This document shows positions 32,086-41,843 of a stretch of 64,000 nucleotides of DNA, piece by piece (the first letter of the stretch is position 1; every line of letters starts with the position of its first letter). Made by a program: the position numbers and the translations under genes. The stretch covers positions 62,001 to 126,000 of the forward strand of contig NZ_JABXWI010000021.1 in assembly GCF_014930365.1 (NCBI RefSeq), read 5' to 3'. Below the pieces are notes generated by a model that searched no databases, was not told the origin of the DNA, and worked only from the letters and a program-made list of their open reading frames with translations. This DNA is from Streptomyces caniscabiei. GTDB taxonomy: Bacteria; Actinomycetota; Actinomycetes; Streptomycetales; Streptomycetaceae.

Positions 32086-33516
32086 TCAGACAACCATCCA
32101 CTGCTGGTTCGCACCGGAGGCGCAGGTCGCCTGGTCCAGGGCCACGCCGTTGGCAGTGGACGCCCCGGCCACCTGGAGGCACTTGCCGCTGTTGACGTTG
32201 GTGAAGGTGACGTAGCCGCCGATCACCGCGTTTCGGGTCCACAGCTGGTGCGAGGCCCCGGTGCACGTGGACTGCACGGCAACCGCGCCGTCAGCGGTGG
32301 AGGCACCGGAGATCTGCAGGCACTTGCCGCTGTTGACGTTGACCAGCCGGTAGTTGGAGCCGACGGCGGCGGGCACCCACTGCTGGTTGGCCCCGGCGTT
32401 GCAGTTGCCGGAGTTCACCGCTGCCCCGTCCGCTGTGCTCAGACTCCATACGTCCGCGCACTTGGCGCTGTTGCGGTTCAGCAGGTGGTTGTTCGGGGCC
32501 TCCAGCGGGGCGGCGATGACCGGCCAGCCGTTCTGGAAGGTGACTTGCCGGATGTCGAGGGTCTCGCGCCCGGAGTTGTTGCCGTCGTAGTAGTGGTAGG
32601 CGAGGAACTTGGACGTGCCGTCGTCGTAGGCGTCCGCGCCGCCCGCGGCCACCCGGGGGTAGGCGCCGGTGAGGACGGTGGTGCCGCCGTCGGAGGCCAT
32701 GTCGGTGCCGTTCTGGTCGAGATACGGTCCCGTGATGCTGGTGGAGCGGCCGACCACGGTGTAGTAGGTGCTGTTGGTCCCGCTGCAGCACAGGCCCTTG
32801 GAGCCGAAGAGGTAGTAGTAGCCGCCGTTGAGGATGATCGTCGGGTTCTCGATGTTGATGGCGATGCGCCAGAGGTTGTGGTCGGTGGTGGAGAGCTTCC
32901 CGGTGGACTGGTCCAGGACGTGCATGTAGGTGCCTGAGCCGGTCCACGAGCCCCAGGAGATGTACAGCCGGCCGTCCGGTCCCCAGTCGACGTTGGGGTC
33001 GATCGGGTAGTTGACATCCGTCACCATGCCCTGGTCGGTCCAGGGGCCCTCGATGTTCGTGGCGGTGGCGAGTCCCATCACGGCGTAGTTCGTGCCCCAG
33101 CGGGACCCCGCGTAGTACAGGTGGTACTTGCCGTTGAAGTACTTGATGTCCGGGGCCCAGATGTTCGGCGGGGTCGAGCCGAGCTTCTCGGTGACCCAGG
33201 ACGGGGTCGACTCCCAGACGTTCCCCGCCTTCGCCCAACCGGAGGCCGCGGTGCCGCCGCACGTCTTGCGGATGGTGATGGATCCGCTGGGGTTGAGCGA
33301 GTCGTTCTCGAACCCGGTGGAGAAGCCGTAGTAGCAGCTGCCCACCTTGATGACGCTCGGGTCATGCATGCGGATGTCACCGCTGAGCGCCTGGGCCGGG
33401 GAGGCGGTGACCAGGCCGAGAAGGGTCAGGAAGGCGACGAGGACCGTGGCGAGCGCGGAACGGCCGCGTCTTGTGCCTATGCCGGGTCGTGGCCCCGGTG
33501 TGGTGTGGAGGTTCAT
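32086..33516 (-). CDS. secreted GH43 arabinanase-like enzyme with CBM13/ricin domain
   Basis: A 476-residue secreted glycosidase. The signal peptide (RRGRSALATVLVAFLTLLG up to ASPAQA) precedes a five-bladed GH43 domain. The general base Asp is in MHDPSVIK, the second Asp in NYPIDPNVDW and the catalytic Glu in INIENPTIIL. From about residue 345 a beta-trefoil carries three QxW-type repeats (NQQWVP, SHQLWTR, NQQWMV), which bind galactose or xylose units. The likely activity is endo- or exo-1,5-alpha-L-arabinanase. AAGGAG lies 6 bases before ATG 33516. It follows the ABC permease genes by 161 bases and may belong to that operon. Confidence 0.88.
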   Translation of the reverse strand: MNLHTTPGPRPGIGTRRGRSALATVLVAFLTLLGLVTASPAQALSGDIRMHDPSVIKVGSCYYGFSTGFENDSLNPSGSITIRKTCGGTAASGWAKAGNVWESTPSWVTEKLGSTPPNIWAPDIKYFNGKYHLYYAGSRWGTNYAVMGLATATNIEGPWTDQGMVTDVNYPIDPNVDWGPDGRLYISWGSWTGSGTYMHVLDQSTGKLSTTDHNLWRIAINIENPTIILNGGYYYLFGSKGLCCSGTNSTYYTVVGRSTSITGPYLDQNGTDMASDGGTTVLTGAYPRVAAGGADAYDDGTSKFLAYHYYDGNNSGRETLDIRQVTFQNGWPVIAAPLEAPNNHLLNRNSAKCADVWSLSTADGAAVNSGNCNAGANQQWVPAAVGSNYRLVNVNSGKCLQISGASTADGAVAVQSTCTGASHQLWTRNAVIGGYVTFTNVNSGKCLQVAGASTANGVALDQATCASGANQQWMVV

Positions 33517-33677
33517 GCGAGACTCCTTCGTGTCGCTGGGGGGGAGATGTGGGGCCCCGGCCACAGGCCCGGGCCGGCGATCCGCTGGATCGCGTCGGCG
33601 CAGGGGGCGTGTGGGGAGCGGGAGCCTGGTCCGCCTCGGCCTGACGTGAGCCGCTGCAAGGCCGTCGGCGGTCCGGA

Positions 33678-34505
33678 CTATCCCTTGACCGCTCCGGCGG
33701 TCATGCCTGCCACGATCTGCCGGTTGAAGAACAGGAACATGATCAGCGGCGGGATCGTGATCAGGAGGATGTCCATGAAGAGCAGGTTGTAGCTGGTGCT
33801 GTACTGGCTCTGGAAGTTGAACAGTGTCAGCTGGACGGTGGCGTTCTGTTCGCCGGGCAGGAAGTACAGCGGGTTGGTGAAGTCGTTGAACACGGCCACC
33901 GACTGCACGACGATCACGGTCACGACGACGGAACGCAGCACCGGGAAGATGACCTGGAAGAACAGCCGCAGCGGTGAGGCCCCGTCGATGATGGCGGCCT
34001 CGTCGAGTTCGCGTGGGATGGTGGCGATGAAGGCACGGAACAGCAGGATGGAGAAGGACAGTCCGAAAGCGATCTCCACGAGGATCAGCCCGGGGAGTGT
34101 GCCGAACAGGCCGGCTTTCTGCAGGACCCAGATGGTCGGCACCACTGCCGGCGGGATGATGAGCCCGGACAGGACCAGGAAGTTGATGAGTCCGGTCCAT
34201 CGGGTGACTCTCCGCTGGAGGACGAAGGCGACCATCGCCCCGAGGACGACCATCGCCGCCACGCTGGCGACCGTGAGGATCACGCTGTTGACGAACGCGA
34301 TGATGAGGATGTAGTCCCGCGCCTGCACCACCTGGACGAGGTTGTCCACGAGTTGGAAGCTGCGCGGCCAGGAGAAGTCGAGCTGCGCGGCCTGCTGGGG
34401 GTCCTTCACCGCCGTGAGCAGGATGAAAGCGAACGGGACGACGAAGACGACGAGGCTGACGGCGACCGGCAGGACGGCGAGCCAGGTGCGGGCGGGGTTC
34501 TTCAT
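33678..34505 (-). CDS. carbohydrate ABC transporter permease (MalG type)
   Basis: A 275-residue inner-membrane permease with six predicted helices. The first is AVLPVAVSLVVFVVPFAFIL. The EAA loop reads ELDEAAIIDGASPLRLFFQV. It is a CUT1-family partner of the upstream MalF-type permease, whose stop overlaps its start (ATGA). No ATPase gene is present, so it probably borrows the shared MsiK-type ATPase, as Streptomyces CUT1 systems do (known for the group, inferred here). Confidence 0.92.
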   Translation of the reverse strand: MKNPARTWLAVLPVAVSLVVFVVPFAFILLTAVKDPQQAAQLDFSWPRSFQLVDNLVQVVQARDYILIIAFVNSVILTVASVAAMVVLGAMVAFVLQRRVTRWTGLINFLVLSGLIIPPAVVPTIWVLQKAGLFGTLPGLILVEIAFGLSFSILLFRAFIATIPRELDEAAIIDGASPLRLFFQVIFPVLRSVVVTVIVVQSVAVFNDFTNPLYFLPGEQNATVQLTLFNFQSQYSTSYNLLFMDILLITIPPLIMFLFFNRQIVAGMTAGAVKG

Positions 34506-35434
34506 CGCTCGACCTCCTTGCGGGCCAGGAAGCGGGACAAGGGGACGATGATCGCCGTCACGACCAGGAAGAGGATGACGTTTCCGGCCGTCGACAGGCC
34601 GTAGAACCCGGCCTGATACTGCTTGTAGATGACGGAGGCGACCACGTCGGAGCTGAAGCCGGGGCCGCCGCGGGTCATGGCCCAGATGAGGTCGAAGGAC
34701 CGCAGGCCACCGATGAGCGACAGGATGATCACCGTCGACGTCGCCGGCCAGCTCAGCGGCAGAATGACGTTGCGGAACAGCTGCCATGGGCCCGCGCCGT
34801 CGATCTTCGCCGCCTCGTAGTAGTCGTTCGGGATGGAGACGATTCCGGCGATGTAGATGACGGTGGCCAGTCCCACGCCCTTCCAGACGTCGACGAGGGC
34901 CACCGAGAATAGCGCGAGCGAGGGGTCGGTCAGCCATCCAGGGCCGTCGATGCCGACAGTCGCCAACGCCCTGTTGATGGCACCGGTGGAGGGGTCCATG
35001 AAGGCGGTGAAGGTGATGCCCACGCCCACGGTGCTCACCAGGACCGGGAAGAACACCACCGAGCGCAGATAACCGCGGGCACGGATCTGGCTGGTCAGCA
35101 GGATGCCCAGCAGGAGGCCGAGGATCACCTTGAGGCCGGAGGTGACGACCGCGTAGACGAAGGTGTTGACGAAGCCCTTCACCAGGGCGGGTTCCTGGAA
35201 GAACGCGGTGAAGTTGTCCAGCCCGATGAAGGTCGACTTGAAGATGGTCCACCGGGTCAGGCTGAAGTAGAACGACGCGAAGGTCGGGACCAGGAACAAC
35301 GCGCCGTAGATCACCGCCGCCGGCACGTAGAACCAGTGGGGATAGGCGCTGCGCGTCTTCGTGGACCGACCCGTCCTCGCTGCCGCTGTCGGCCGCTTGG
35401 CCGTGGGTGGCCTGGTCGGTACAACTGTGGTCAT
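34502..35434 (-). CDS. carbohydrate ABC transporter permease (MalF type)
   Basis: A 310-residue permease with six helices, beginning HWFYVPAAVIYGALFLVPTF after a basic tail rich in Thr, Pro and Arg. The EAA motif is YYEAAKIDGAGPWQLFRNVI. GAGAGG lies 7 bases before ATG 35434. It is the second gene of the CUT1 operon (binding protein, MalF, MalG). Substrate specificity rests with the binding protein. The nearby arabinanase and rhamnosidase suggest arabino- or rhamno-oligosaccharides. Confidence 0.92.
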   Translation of the reverse strand: MTTVVPTRPPTAKRPTAAARTGRSTKTRSAYPHWFYVPAAVIYGALFLVPTFASFYFSLTRWTIFKSTFIGLDNFTAFFQEPALVKGFVNTFVYAVVTSGLKVILGLLLGILLTSQIRARGYLRSVVFFPVLVSTVGVGITFTAFMDPSTGAINRALATVGIDGPGWLTDPSLALFSVALVDVWKGVGLATVIYIAGIVSIPNDYYEAAKIDGAGPWQLFRNVILPLSWPATSTVIILSLIGGLRSFDLIWAMTRGGPGFSSDVVASVIYKQYQAGFYGLSTAGNVILFLVVTAIIVPLSRFLARKEVER

Positions 35435-35498
35435 CGGTCGACCTCTCTCAAGTCCTCCCCGGCCCCTGCCGAGGGCGGGGAGGCACGGGTTCTCGTTC

Positions 35499-36824
35499 CT
35501 ACCAGCCCGACAGCCCGAGCTGCTGAGCCTGCTTCTCGACGTCCCTGTCGTACTGGGCCGCGCCGGTCTTCGCGCTGGTGATGCCGGAGCCGACCTGGAC
35601 GCAGAACTGCTCCAGGCTCGGGCCCTTGACCGGCGAGAGGAATTCAAGAGCCGGGCTCTGGGCGTCCTTCGTGAAGTACGCGGCGACGTCCTTGGTGACC
35701 GTGGGAACGTCCGCCGGCAGGGTGCAGCCCTCGACCAGGTACGGGCCGGTCGGCATCGCCGCGGTCGCCTGGGAGGTGCAGCCTGCGGGGCTCGCGGCGA
35801 AGGCCAGGAACTTCTTGACCGCGGTGAGCTTGTCCCCGGTGGTGGTCTTCGGGACGTAGAAGGCGTTCGGGGACCACGCCGTCAGACCGTTGGTGGAGGC
35901 GTCGTCCCCGGGGAGGGCGAAGAAACCGACGTCGTCGAGCTGGTCCGGGTTGCTCGCCTTGATCGCGCCGACGACGGTCGAGAGCATCGGGTACTGGGCC
36001 CCCTTGCCGGTGGCCAGCATCTGCAGTCCCTTGGTGAGGGTGGCCGACGCGTAGTCGGAGTTCTGCAGCTTCAGCTCGTGGATCTGCTCCAGATGTTCGA
36101 AGCCCTTGACCGCGTTCGCGTCGGTGGCGAACTTCGCCTTGTTGGCCGTGTACTTCTCGGCGAAGTCCGGCTCGGCGGCCGAGACGTTGTGGAAGTCGCC
36201 CAGGACGAGGAGCTGGGACGTCCAGGTGTCCTGATAGGTCTGGATGACCGGAGCGATGCCTGCGGCCTTGATCTTCTTGCTGTTGGCGATGAACTGTGCC
36301 CAGGTCGTCGGGACCGTCAGTCCGAGTTTGTCGTAGACCTTCTTGTTGTAGAGAACACCGCCGCCCAGGGCGGAGCCGAAGGGCACGCCATAGGTCTCCT
36401 CGCCGACGGTGACCTGCGGGAGGAAGGACTTGTCGAGCTTCTCGGCATACGGGTCCTGGGTGATCGGCGTGAGGTTCTTCGCCGGGTCGATCTGCTGGAA
36501 CAGCGAACCGGTGTTGTACGTGAAGACGTCGGCCATGCTGCTCGTCTGGAGTCGCGTCTTGATGAGGTTGTCGCCGTCGGCTCCGCCCGGGCGCGTCTCC
36601 ACGCTGACCTCGATCTTCGGGTTCTTCGCCTCGAAATCCTTCGCCAGCTGCTTGGCGGCGTTGAGGTTGTCGGGCGCGTTGTCGACGAGCAGCTTGATCG
36701 TCGTCGCAGCGCCGTCCCCGCTGGAGGAGCCGAGAGAGCCGGCGCTGCACGCGCTGAGCAGGAGCGGCAGAACGGCGGCCGCGGCGACGATCGCCTTTCT
36801 CCTGCCGGGGATGGTCGACCTCAT
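35499..36824 (-). CDS. extracellular sugar-binding lipoprotein of CUT1 ABC transporter
   Basis: A 441-residue solute-binding lipoprotein. The signal ends in a lipobox (LLLSACSAG), and the mature chain starts with a Gly/Ser-rich linker. The SBP_bac_1-type fold follows, with KLLVDNAPDNLNAAKQLAKD, ETYGVPFGSALGGGVLYNKK and FAASPAGCTSQ. It heads the transporter operon. A TGAATCGTTTCA box at 36849-36860 just upstream matches the one before the rhamnosidase gene at 38584, so both are probably repressed by the LacI protein encoded between them. Confidence 0.92.
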   Translation of the reverse strand: MRSTIPGRRKAIVAAAAVLPLLLSACSAGSLGSSSGDGAATTIKLLVDNAPDNLNAAKQLAKDFEAKNPKIEVSVETRPGGADGDNLIKTRLQTSSMADVFTYNTGSLFQQIDPAKNLTPITQDPYAEKLDKSFLPQVTVGEETYGVPFGSALGGGVLYNKKVYDKLGLTVPTTWAQFIANSKKIKAAGIAPVIQTYQDTWTSQLLVLGDFHNVSAAEPDFAEKYTANKAKFATDANAVKGFEHLEQIHELKLQNSDYASATLTKGLQMLATGKGAQYPMLSTVVGAIKASNPDQLDDVGFFALPGDDASTNGLTAWSPNAFYVPKTTTGDKLTAVKKFLAFAASPAGCTSQATAAMPTGPYLVEGCTLPADVPTVTKDVAAYFTKDAQSPALEFLSPVKGPSLEQFCVQVGSGITSAKTGAAQYDRDVEKQAQQLGLSGW

Positions 36825-36848
36825 GGGTATGTCCTTCGCTCGAGGGTA

Positions 36849-36860
36849 TGAATCGTTTCA
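36849..36860 (-). promoter_or_regulatory. LacI-type operator upstream of the CUT1 operon
   Basis: TGAATCGTTTCA, extended by ATC, is an imperfect palindrome 24 bases before the binding-protein start. Its extended form matches the site at 38536 in 13 of 14 positions. Confidence 0.6.
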
Positions 36861-37341
36861 ATCAAGTTGCACGCCACGACCAGTGGTAGTGACACCACGC
36901 CCCGTGGACGCCGTGGCGAGTGCGAGCACCGGACGAGCAGGCCCTTCACCGCCTCCATCCGCACACCCGCGGGGCCCGCAGTCGCCGTGGAGGCGGCCCT
37001 CCGGGTAACGCAAGACCTCCGCACCAGGTCATGCCAGGTGCGAGCCCGCCCGAGACGCCGAGGCAGGGGCGAGCCGAATGGGAGACCCTCCTTCCGGGCG
37101 GCTCCCGGATGAGAGAAGCTGGTCGATACCTATCGGACAGCGCCCTTCTGAGCCCCTGGACGCGATCGACCCTTCCGGCCCCCTGAGGCGACTCGGCAGT
37201 ACCCAAGCCGCCCGCAGAGGGTTGTGCGCTCCATTTCGTGTAACGTGCCACGAAGGGATGCCCCAAAGGTTGAAGCGAACACACCGGAGCCGTCAAGTCA
37301 TCCGCGAGTAACGTTCCGGAAACTGCCGAAGGGGGAGAGCG
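36861..37341. other. divergent intergenic region before the LacI gene
   Basis: No gene is supported. It contains an inverted repeat, TTCGTG (37235-37240) and CACGAA (37249-37254) around TAACGTGC, and an AACGTT core at 37310-37315 within 30 bases of the LacI start. Both are possible regulator sites; the promoter itself was not identified. Confidence 0.4.
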
Positions 37342-38409
37342 TTGCGGGACAGCAGAAAGGCTCCAGTGCGACCAGCAGGCGGCTCGAAAAGGGTCACCAT
37401 CGCCGACGTGGCGCGCAGCGCGGGCGTGTCCACGTCGGCGGTGTCGAAGGTGCTGACGAACGCCTATGGCGTGAGTCCGGCGATGCGCGAGCGGGTGCGG
37501 TCGGCCATGGCCGAGCTGGGCTACCGCCCGCACGCCGCCGCCCGCGGCATGCGGGGCAGCCGCACGTACACACTCGGCGTTCTCCTCGCGAGCACCCGCA
37601 ACGCCTTCTACTCCGATCTCCTGGACGGCATGCACGCCGTGCTGCGGAACACCGAATACGCGCTGTTCCTGGGCTCCAGCGGGTCCGCCGAGATAGAGGA
37701 CCAGACCAAACTGATCCACGCCATGGTGGATCGACAGATGGACGGTCTCGTCCTGATCGCGCCCGCCGTCCGGCGCAGCGAGGTGCTGCAGATCGCGGCC
37801 GATGTGCCGACGGTGGTGATCGGCCATCACGATCCTTCCCCGGCGTACGACAACGTGGTCAACCAGGACGGAGCGGGCGTCGACCAGGTCATCGACCACC
37901 TGGTGGCTCTCGGACACCGGGACATCGCCCACCTGTCCCATCCGACGGTGCGCGGCAGCCAGTGGCGGCAACGGCCCGAACACCACATCCGGGCCGCCTA
38001 CGGCGAGGCGATGGCCCGGCACGGCCTGGCGGACCTGGCCCGAATGGTGCATTCGGGCTACTCGGAGGAGGGCGGCTACCGCGGCGCCATGGAACTCCTC
38101 ACCTCGGAGCGTCCCCCCACCGCGATCTTCGCCGGCGCGGACGTCGCCGCGACAGGCGTCTTCCGGGCCGCCGCCGAGCTCGGCCTGCGCATCCCCGGCG
38201 ACCTCTCGCTCGCCGGATACAACAACACCTCCGTGGCCTCCCTCGCGCCCGTGAGCCTGACCAGCGTCGACCAGGCGGGCGCCATGATGGGCGAGACCGC
38301 GGCCCGGCTGCTGCTGGAGCGGATCGAGAACCGGCGCGACCGCGCCGTCGTCATGGCCTCGGCACCTCATCTGGTGTCGCGCGGCAGCACCGCGGCGCCG
38401 CGCGCCTGA
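37342..38409 (+). CDS. LacI family transcriptional regulator
   Basis: A 355-residue LacI/GalR repressor. The helix-turn-helix and hinge are TIADVARSAGVSTSAVSKVL and the following YRPHAAARGMRG. A periplasmic-binding-like effector domain follows (YTLGVLLASTRNAFYSDLL, DGLVLIAPAV). TTG 37342 is preferred because GGGGGAG is just upstream; GTG 37369 is an alternative. It lies between the CUT1 transporter operon and a GH78 rhamnosidase, with matching operators before each, so it is likely a local repressor responding to a rhamnose- or arabinose-containing sugar. Confidence 0.92.
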   Translation: MRDSRKAPVRPAGGSKRVTIADVARSAGVSTSAVSKVLTNAYGVSPAMRERVRSAMAELGYRPHAAARGMRGSRTYTLGVLLASTRNAFYSDLLDGMHAVLRNTEYALFLGSSGSAEIEDQTKLIHAMVDRQMDGLVLIAPAVRRSEVLQIAADVPTVVIGHHDPSPAYDNVVNQDGAGVDQVIDHLVALGHRDIAHLSHPTVRGSQWRQRPEHHIRAAYGEAMARHGLADLARMVHSGYSEEGGYRGAMELLTSERPPTAIFAGADVAATGVFRAAAELGLRIPGDLSLAGYNNTSVASLAPVSLTSVDQAGAMMGETAARLLLERIENRRDRAVVMASAPHLVSRGSTAAPRA

Positions 38410-38505
38410 ACCACCCGCACGCCGGCCGGGCCGGGCCCGCCCAGGCCCCGACCCGGCCCGGCCCGGCCCGATGCTGGCGGATCCACCAAATTCCATGCGC
38501 AGCTC

Positions 38506-38547
38506 TTGACTATCCGGGTACGAGAACCTCACGGTTGAGTCGTTTCA
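38506..38547 (+). promoter_or_regulatory. promoter and operator of the first GH78 gene
   Basis: TTGACT (38506-38511), 18 bases, then CACGGT (38530-38535) form a -35/-10 pair. TGAGTCGTTTCA (38536-38547) follows at once and resembles the operator at 36849. The operator covers the expected transcription start, a repressor layout. Confidence 0.65.
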
Positions 38548-38583
38548 ATCGTGGCACGTTCCACAAAATGGCAGGGAGTCGGC

Positions 38584-41388
38584 ATGACCGTTGAGCGTCC
38601 CGAACCAGGCACCGCAGTGGCATCGGTTCGCTTCGAGCACCGCGAGGACGCCATCGGCGTGGGTACCCCGGAACCCCGCCTGTCCTGGCAGGTCCGCACC
38701 GACGATCCCGCCTGGCGGCAGACGGCGTACGAGGTGGAGCTGAACGGCGCCGCGACGGTACGGGTCGAGTCCGCCGACCAAGTCCTCGTGCCCTGGCCGT
38801 TCGCCCCTCTGCCTTCACGCACCCGGGCAAGGATCCGGATCCGGGTGTTGTCCGGAACGCGCTGGAGCGACTGGAGTTCACCCGCCGTCGTGGAGACAGG
38901 ACTGCTGCGCCCCGACGACTGGAACGCCCGCTTCATCACACCCCGCTGCCAAGGCTCCCTCGACGCGCCCGCTCCGGAGCTCGTACGGACGGTCGTGCTG
39001 CGTGCGGACGTGATCTCGGCTCGTCTGTACGCCACGGCTCACGGTGTCTACACCGCCTCCCTGAACGGTGCTCGGATCGGCGACGAGGTCCTCGCCCCTG
39101 GCTGGACCGGCTACCGCCACCGGCTGCGCTACCAGACCCACGACGTCACCGCACTGCTCGGAGAAGGCGAGAACACACTCTCGGTCGTACTGGGCAACGG
39201 CTGGTACCGCGGCCACCTCGGCTGGTGGGGCGCCCGCGCCCTGTACGGCGACCGGCTGGCCCTGCTCGCGCAGCTCGAAGTCCGCTACGCCGACGGCTCC
39301 GTGGAGGTCTTCGGCACCGACGAGCAGTGGCGAGCCCGGGACACCGGCGTCCTCGCCGACGACCTCTACAAAGGACAGCACACCGACCTGCGCTTCCTCC
39401 CGGGCGCAGCCGACGGCCCGGTGGACGTGCTGTCCGACGAGGAAGCGGACCTCGCACGGCTGGTCGCCCCGGAGGGCCCGGCCGTCCGCGCCGTCGAGGT
39501 ACTGCCGGCCCTGAAGGTCTGGCAGTCGCCGTCCGGCCGTACCCTCGTCGACTTCGGGCAGAACGTCGTCGGCTGGGTCCGGCTGCGCCTGCGCGACACC
39601 ACGGCCGGCACGGAGGTCACCATCCGGCACGCGGAGGTCCTGGAGCACGAGGAACTGTGCACCAGACCGCTGCGCACCGCCGACGCCACCGACACCTATC
39701 TGCTGGCCGACAGCGCGGAGACCGTCCTCGAACCCTCGCTGACCTTCCACGGCTTCCGCTACGCCGAGGTCACCGGCGTGACCGACCTGGAGGCGGAAAA
39801 CCTGCAGGCCGTGGTCGTGGCCAGCGACCTACGCCGCACGGGCTGGTTCTCCTGCTCGGACCCGGACCTGGAGCAGCTCCACGAGAACGTCGTCCGTGGC
39901 ACTCGGGGCAACTTCCTGGACGTACCGAGCGACTGCCCGCAGCGCGACGAGCGGCTCGGCTGGACCGGCGACATCCAGGTCTTCTCCCCCACAGCAGCCT
40001 TCCTCTTCGACACAGCCGGCTTCCTGTCCTCCTGGCTCGCCGACCTCGCCGCCGAGCAGCACCCCGACGGCGCGGTGCCCTGGGTGATCCCCGACATCCT
40101 GGACGACGCGGCACCGACCGCGGCGGCCTGGGGCGACGCGGCGGCGGTGGTGCCCTGGGTGCTGTACGAGCGGTACGCCGACCGCGGCGTTCTTCAGCGG
40201 CAGTTCGCAAGCGCCCGCGCATGGGTCGACAAGATCGCCTCCCTCACCACGGACGGCGTGTGGGCGGGCGGCTTCCAGTTCGGCGACTGGCTCGACCCCA
40301 CCGCGCCGCCCGACAACCCGTTCGCCGCCCGCACCCCTACGGACGTCGTCGCCACCGCGTGCCTGGCCCGCTGCGCCGACATCGTCGCCCGCACCGCGGA
40401 GGTACTGGGCCACACCGAAGAGACCGCCCAGTACTCCGCGCTCGCCCAGCGGACCCGAGAGGCGTTCACCCGCACATTCATCACCCCGGCAGGCCGGATC
40501 CTGGGCGACTCACCGACCGCGTACGCCATGGCCCTGCAATGGGGCCTGCTGCCTACTCCGCGACATCGCGCGACGGCCGGGCACAGGCTCGCGGACCTCG
40601 TCCGCACGAACGGCTTCAGGATCGCCACCGGATTCGTCGGCACCCCGCTGATGACTGACGCTCTCACCACCGCCGGGTACCCGGACCTCGCCCATCGGCT
40701 GCTGCAGGAGAAGGGCTGCCCCTCATGGCTCTATCCCGTGACGATGGGCGCCACCACCGTCTGGGAACGCTGGGACAGCATGCTGCCGGACGGCTCGGTC
40801 AATCCCGGCCAGATGACCTCCTTCAACCACTACGCGCTCGGAGCCGTCGCCGACTGGATGCACCGCGCCGTGGCCGGGCTGGCCCCCGCCGCACCCGGCT
40901 ACCGCGCAATCCTCGTGCGTCCCCTCCCGCACCGGTCGCTCACCCACGCCATGGCCGTGCATGCCACCCCGTACGGCGAAGCGTCAGTGTGCTGGCGGCG
41001 CGAGGCCGGCCGCTTCCACCTCGAAGTGGTCGTGCCCGCAGGAGCGCGGGCCACCGTCCACCTGCCCGGCTCCGAGCAGCCGCCGGTGGCCGTTGCCCAC
41101 GGCACGCACACCTGGACCATCGACGATCCGTGCCCGGCGCCGACACGGTCCGAGGTGGTCACGGTGCGGGACATGATGGACGACCCCCTGCTCTGGGGGC
41201 GCACGGCCGGTGCCCTGGCCCGGCACGGTCTGGGCAGCGACTCGGCGCAAGTGGCCCGGCGACTGGAGCCCTTCCTGGACCTGCCCGCCCGCCGACTGCC
41301 CTCCCTGCTGAACAGGGTCCTCCTCGAAGACGGCGGTACGGGCGCCGCTGCCGAGCTCGAAGCCGTACTGAGCGCCACAACGGACTGA
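38584..41388 (+). CDS. GH78 alpha-L-rhamnosidase
   Basis: A 934-residue glycosidase without signal peptide, so probably cytoplasmic. The order is an N-terminal beta-sandwich (RLSWQVRTDDPAWRQTAYEV), a Bac_rhamnosid_N-like domain (LYATAHGVYTASLNGARIGD), then the (alpha/alpha)6 barrel with DCPQRDERLGWTGDIQ carrying the catalytic acid region. DSMLPDG and FNHYALGAVADWMHR complete the barrel, followed by a C-terminal sandwich. About 80 extra C-terminal residues follow (RSEVVTVRDMMDDPLLWGRT and onward), absent from the known core. GGGAG precedes ATG 38584. It releases L-rhamnose from imported rhamnosides. Confidence 0.92.
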   Translation: MTVERPEPGTAVASVRFEHREDAIGVGTPEPRLSWQVRTDDPAWRQTAYEVELNGAATVRVESADQVLVPWPFAPLPSRTRARIRIRVLSGTRWSDWSSPAVVETGLLRPDDWNARFITPRCQGSLDAPAPELVRTVVLRADVISARLYATAHGVYTASLNGARIGDEVLAPGWTGYRHRLRYQTHDVTALLGEGENTLSVVLGNGWYRGHLGWWGARALYGDRLALLAQLEVRYADGSVEVFGTDEQWRARDTGVLADDLYKGQHTDLRFLPGAADGPVDVLSDEEADLARLVAPEGPAVRAVEVLPALKVWQSPSGRTLVDFGQNVVGWVRLRLRDTTAGTEVTIRHAEVLEHEELCTRPLRTADATDTYLLADSAETVLEPSLTFHGFRYAEVTGVTDLEAENLQAVVVASDLRRTGWFSCSDPDLEQLHENVVRGTRGNFLDVPSDCPQRDERLGWTGDIQVFSPTAAFLFDTAGFLSSWLADLAAEQHPDGAVPWVIPDILDDAAPTAAAWGDAAAVVPWVLYERYADRGVLQRQFASARAWVDKIASLTTDGVWAGGFQFGDWLDPTAPPDNPFAARTPTDVVATACLARCADIVARTAEVLGHTEETAQYSALAQRTREAFTRTFITPAGRILGDSPTAYAMALQWGLLPTPRHRATAGHRLADLVRTNGFRIATGFVGTPLMTDALTTAGYPDLAHRLLQEKGCPSWLYPVTMGATTVWERWDSMLPDGSVNPGQMTSFNHYALGAVADWMHRAVAGLAPAAPGYRAILVRPLPHRSLTHAMAVHATPYGEASVCWRREAGRFHLEVVVPAGARATVHLPGSEQPPVAVAHGTHTWTIDDPCPAPTRSEVVTVRDMMDDPLLWGRTAGALARHGLGSDSAQVARRLEPFLDLPARRLPSLLNRVLLEDGGTGAAAELEAVLSATTD

Positions 41389-41843
41389 CGTGCGCAACGC
41401 GCCCCGCGTTCTTGCGGCGACATCGCCGCTCGGCGTCTCGCGAGCACCTGCCGTTCACAGGGATTCAGCAAGGAGGAGCCGGCGCCCTGAACGCCCGTCG
41501 GAGCGCGGCTCCCCGACTCCGTACCCCGATCGCCGTCGCCGGACGGAGCAGCGGCGAGACCTGACCGGCCGAACGGTGCTGGGCCAGGGGGCTTGAGGGT
41601 GCGGTACTGCCTCTTTCGCACTCGACACCAGCGAGGTGGAGCCCGCGCCCGCCGGCGCCGGCACCGTCATGGCGGCCGAAGCGCAACTGGTCACCGAGAC
41701 CGGTGACTGCCCCGGACCCCGAGCCGGGTGATCCGCTCAAACTCCCGCTCACGACCAAAGGAGCACTCCAGGCGGCCTGGCCGGCGGAGGACGGGCAATA
41801 AATGGCGTGCGGCCGCTCGTCGTATCGAATAGCGTGCGTGTCC
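41389..41843. other. intergenic, mostly featureless
   Basis: No gene is supported. It holds one small palindrome, GTCACCG-AGAC-CGGTGAC (41690-41707), possibly a weak terminator or part of a decayed gene; the plus strand around 41627-41730 is open but without family resemblance. Confidence 0.45.
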
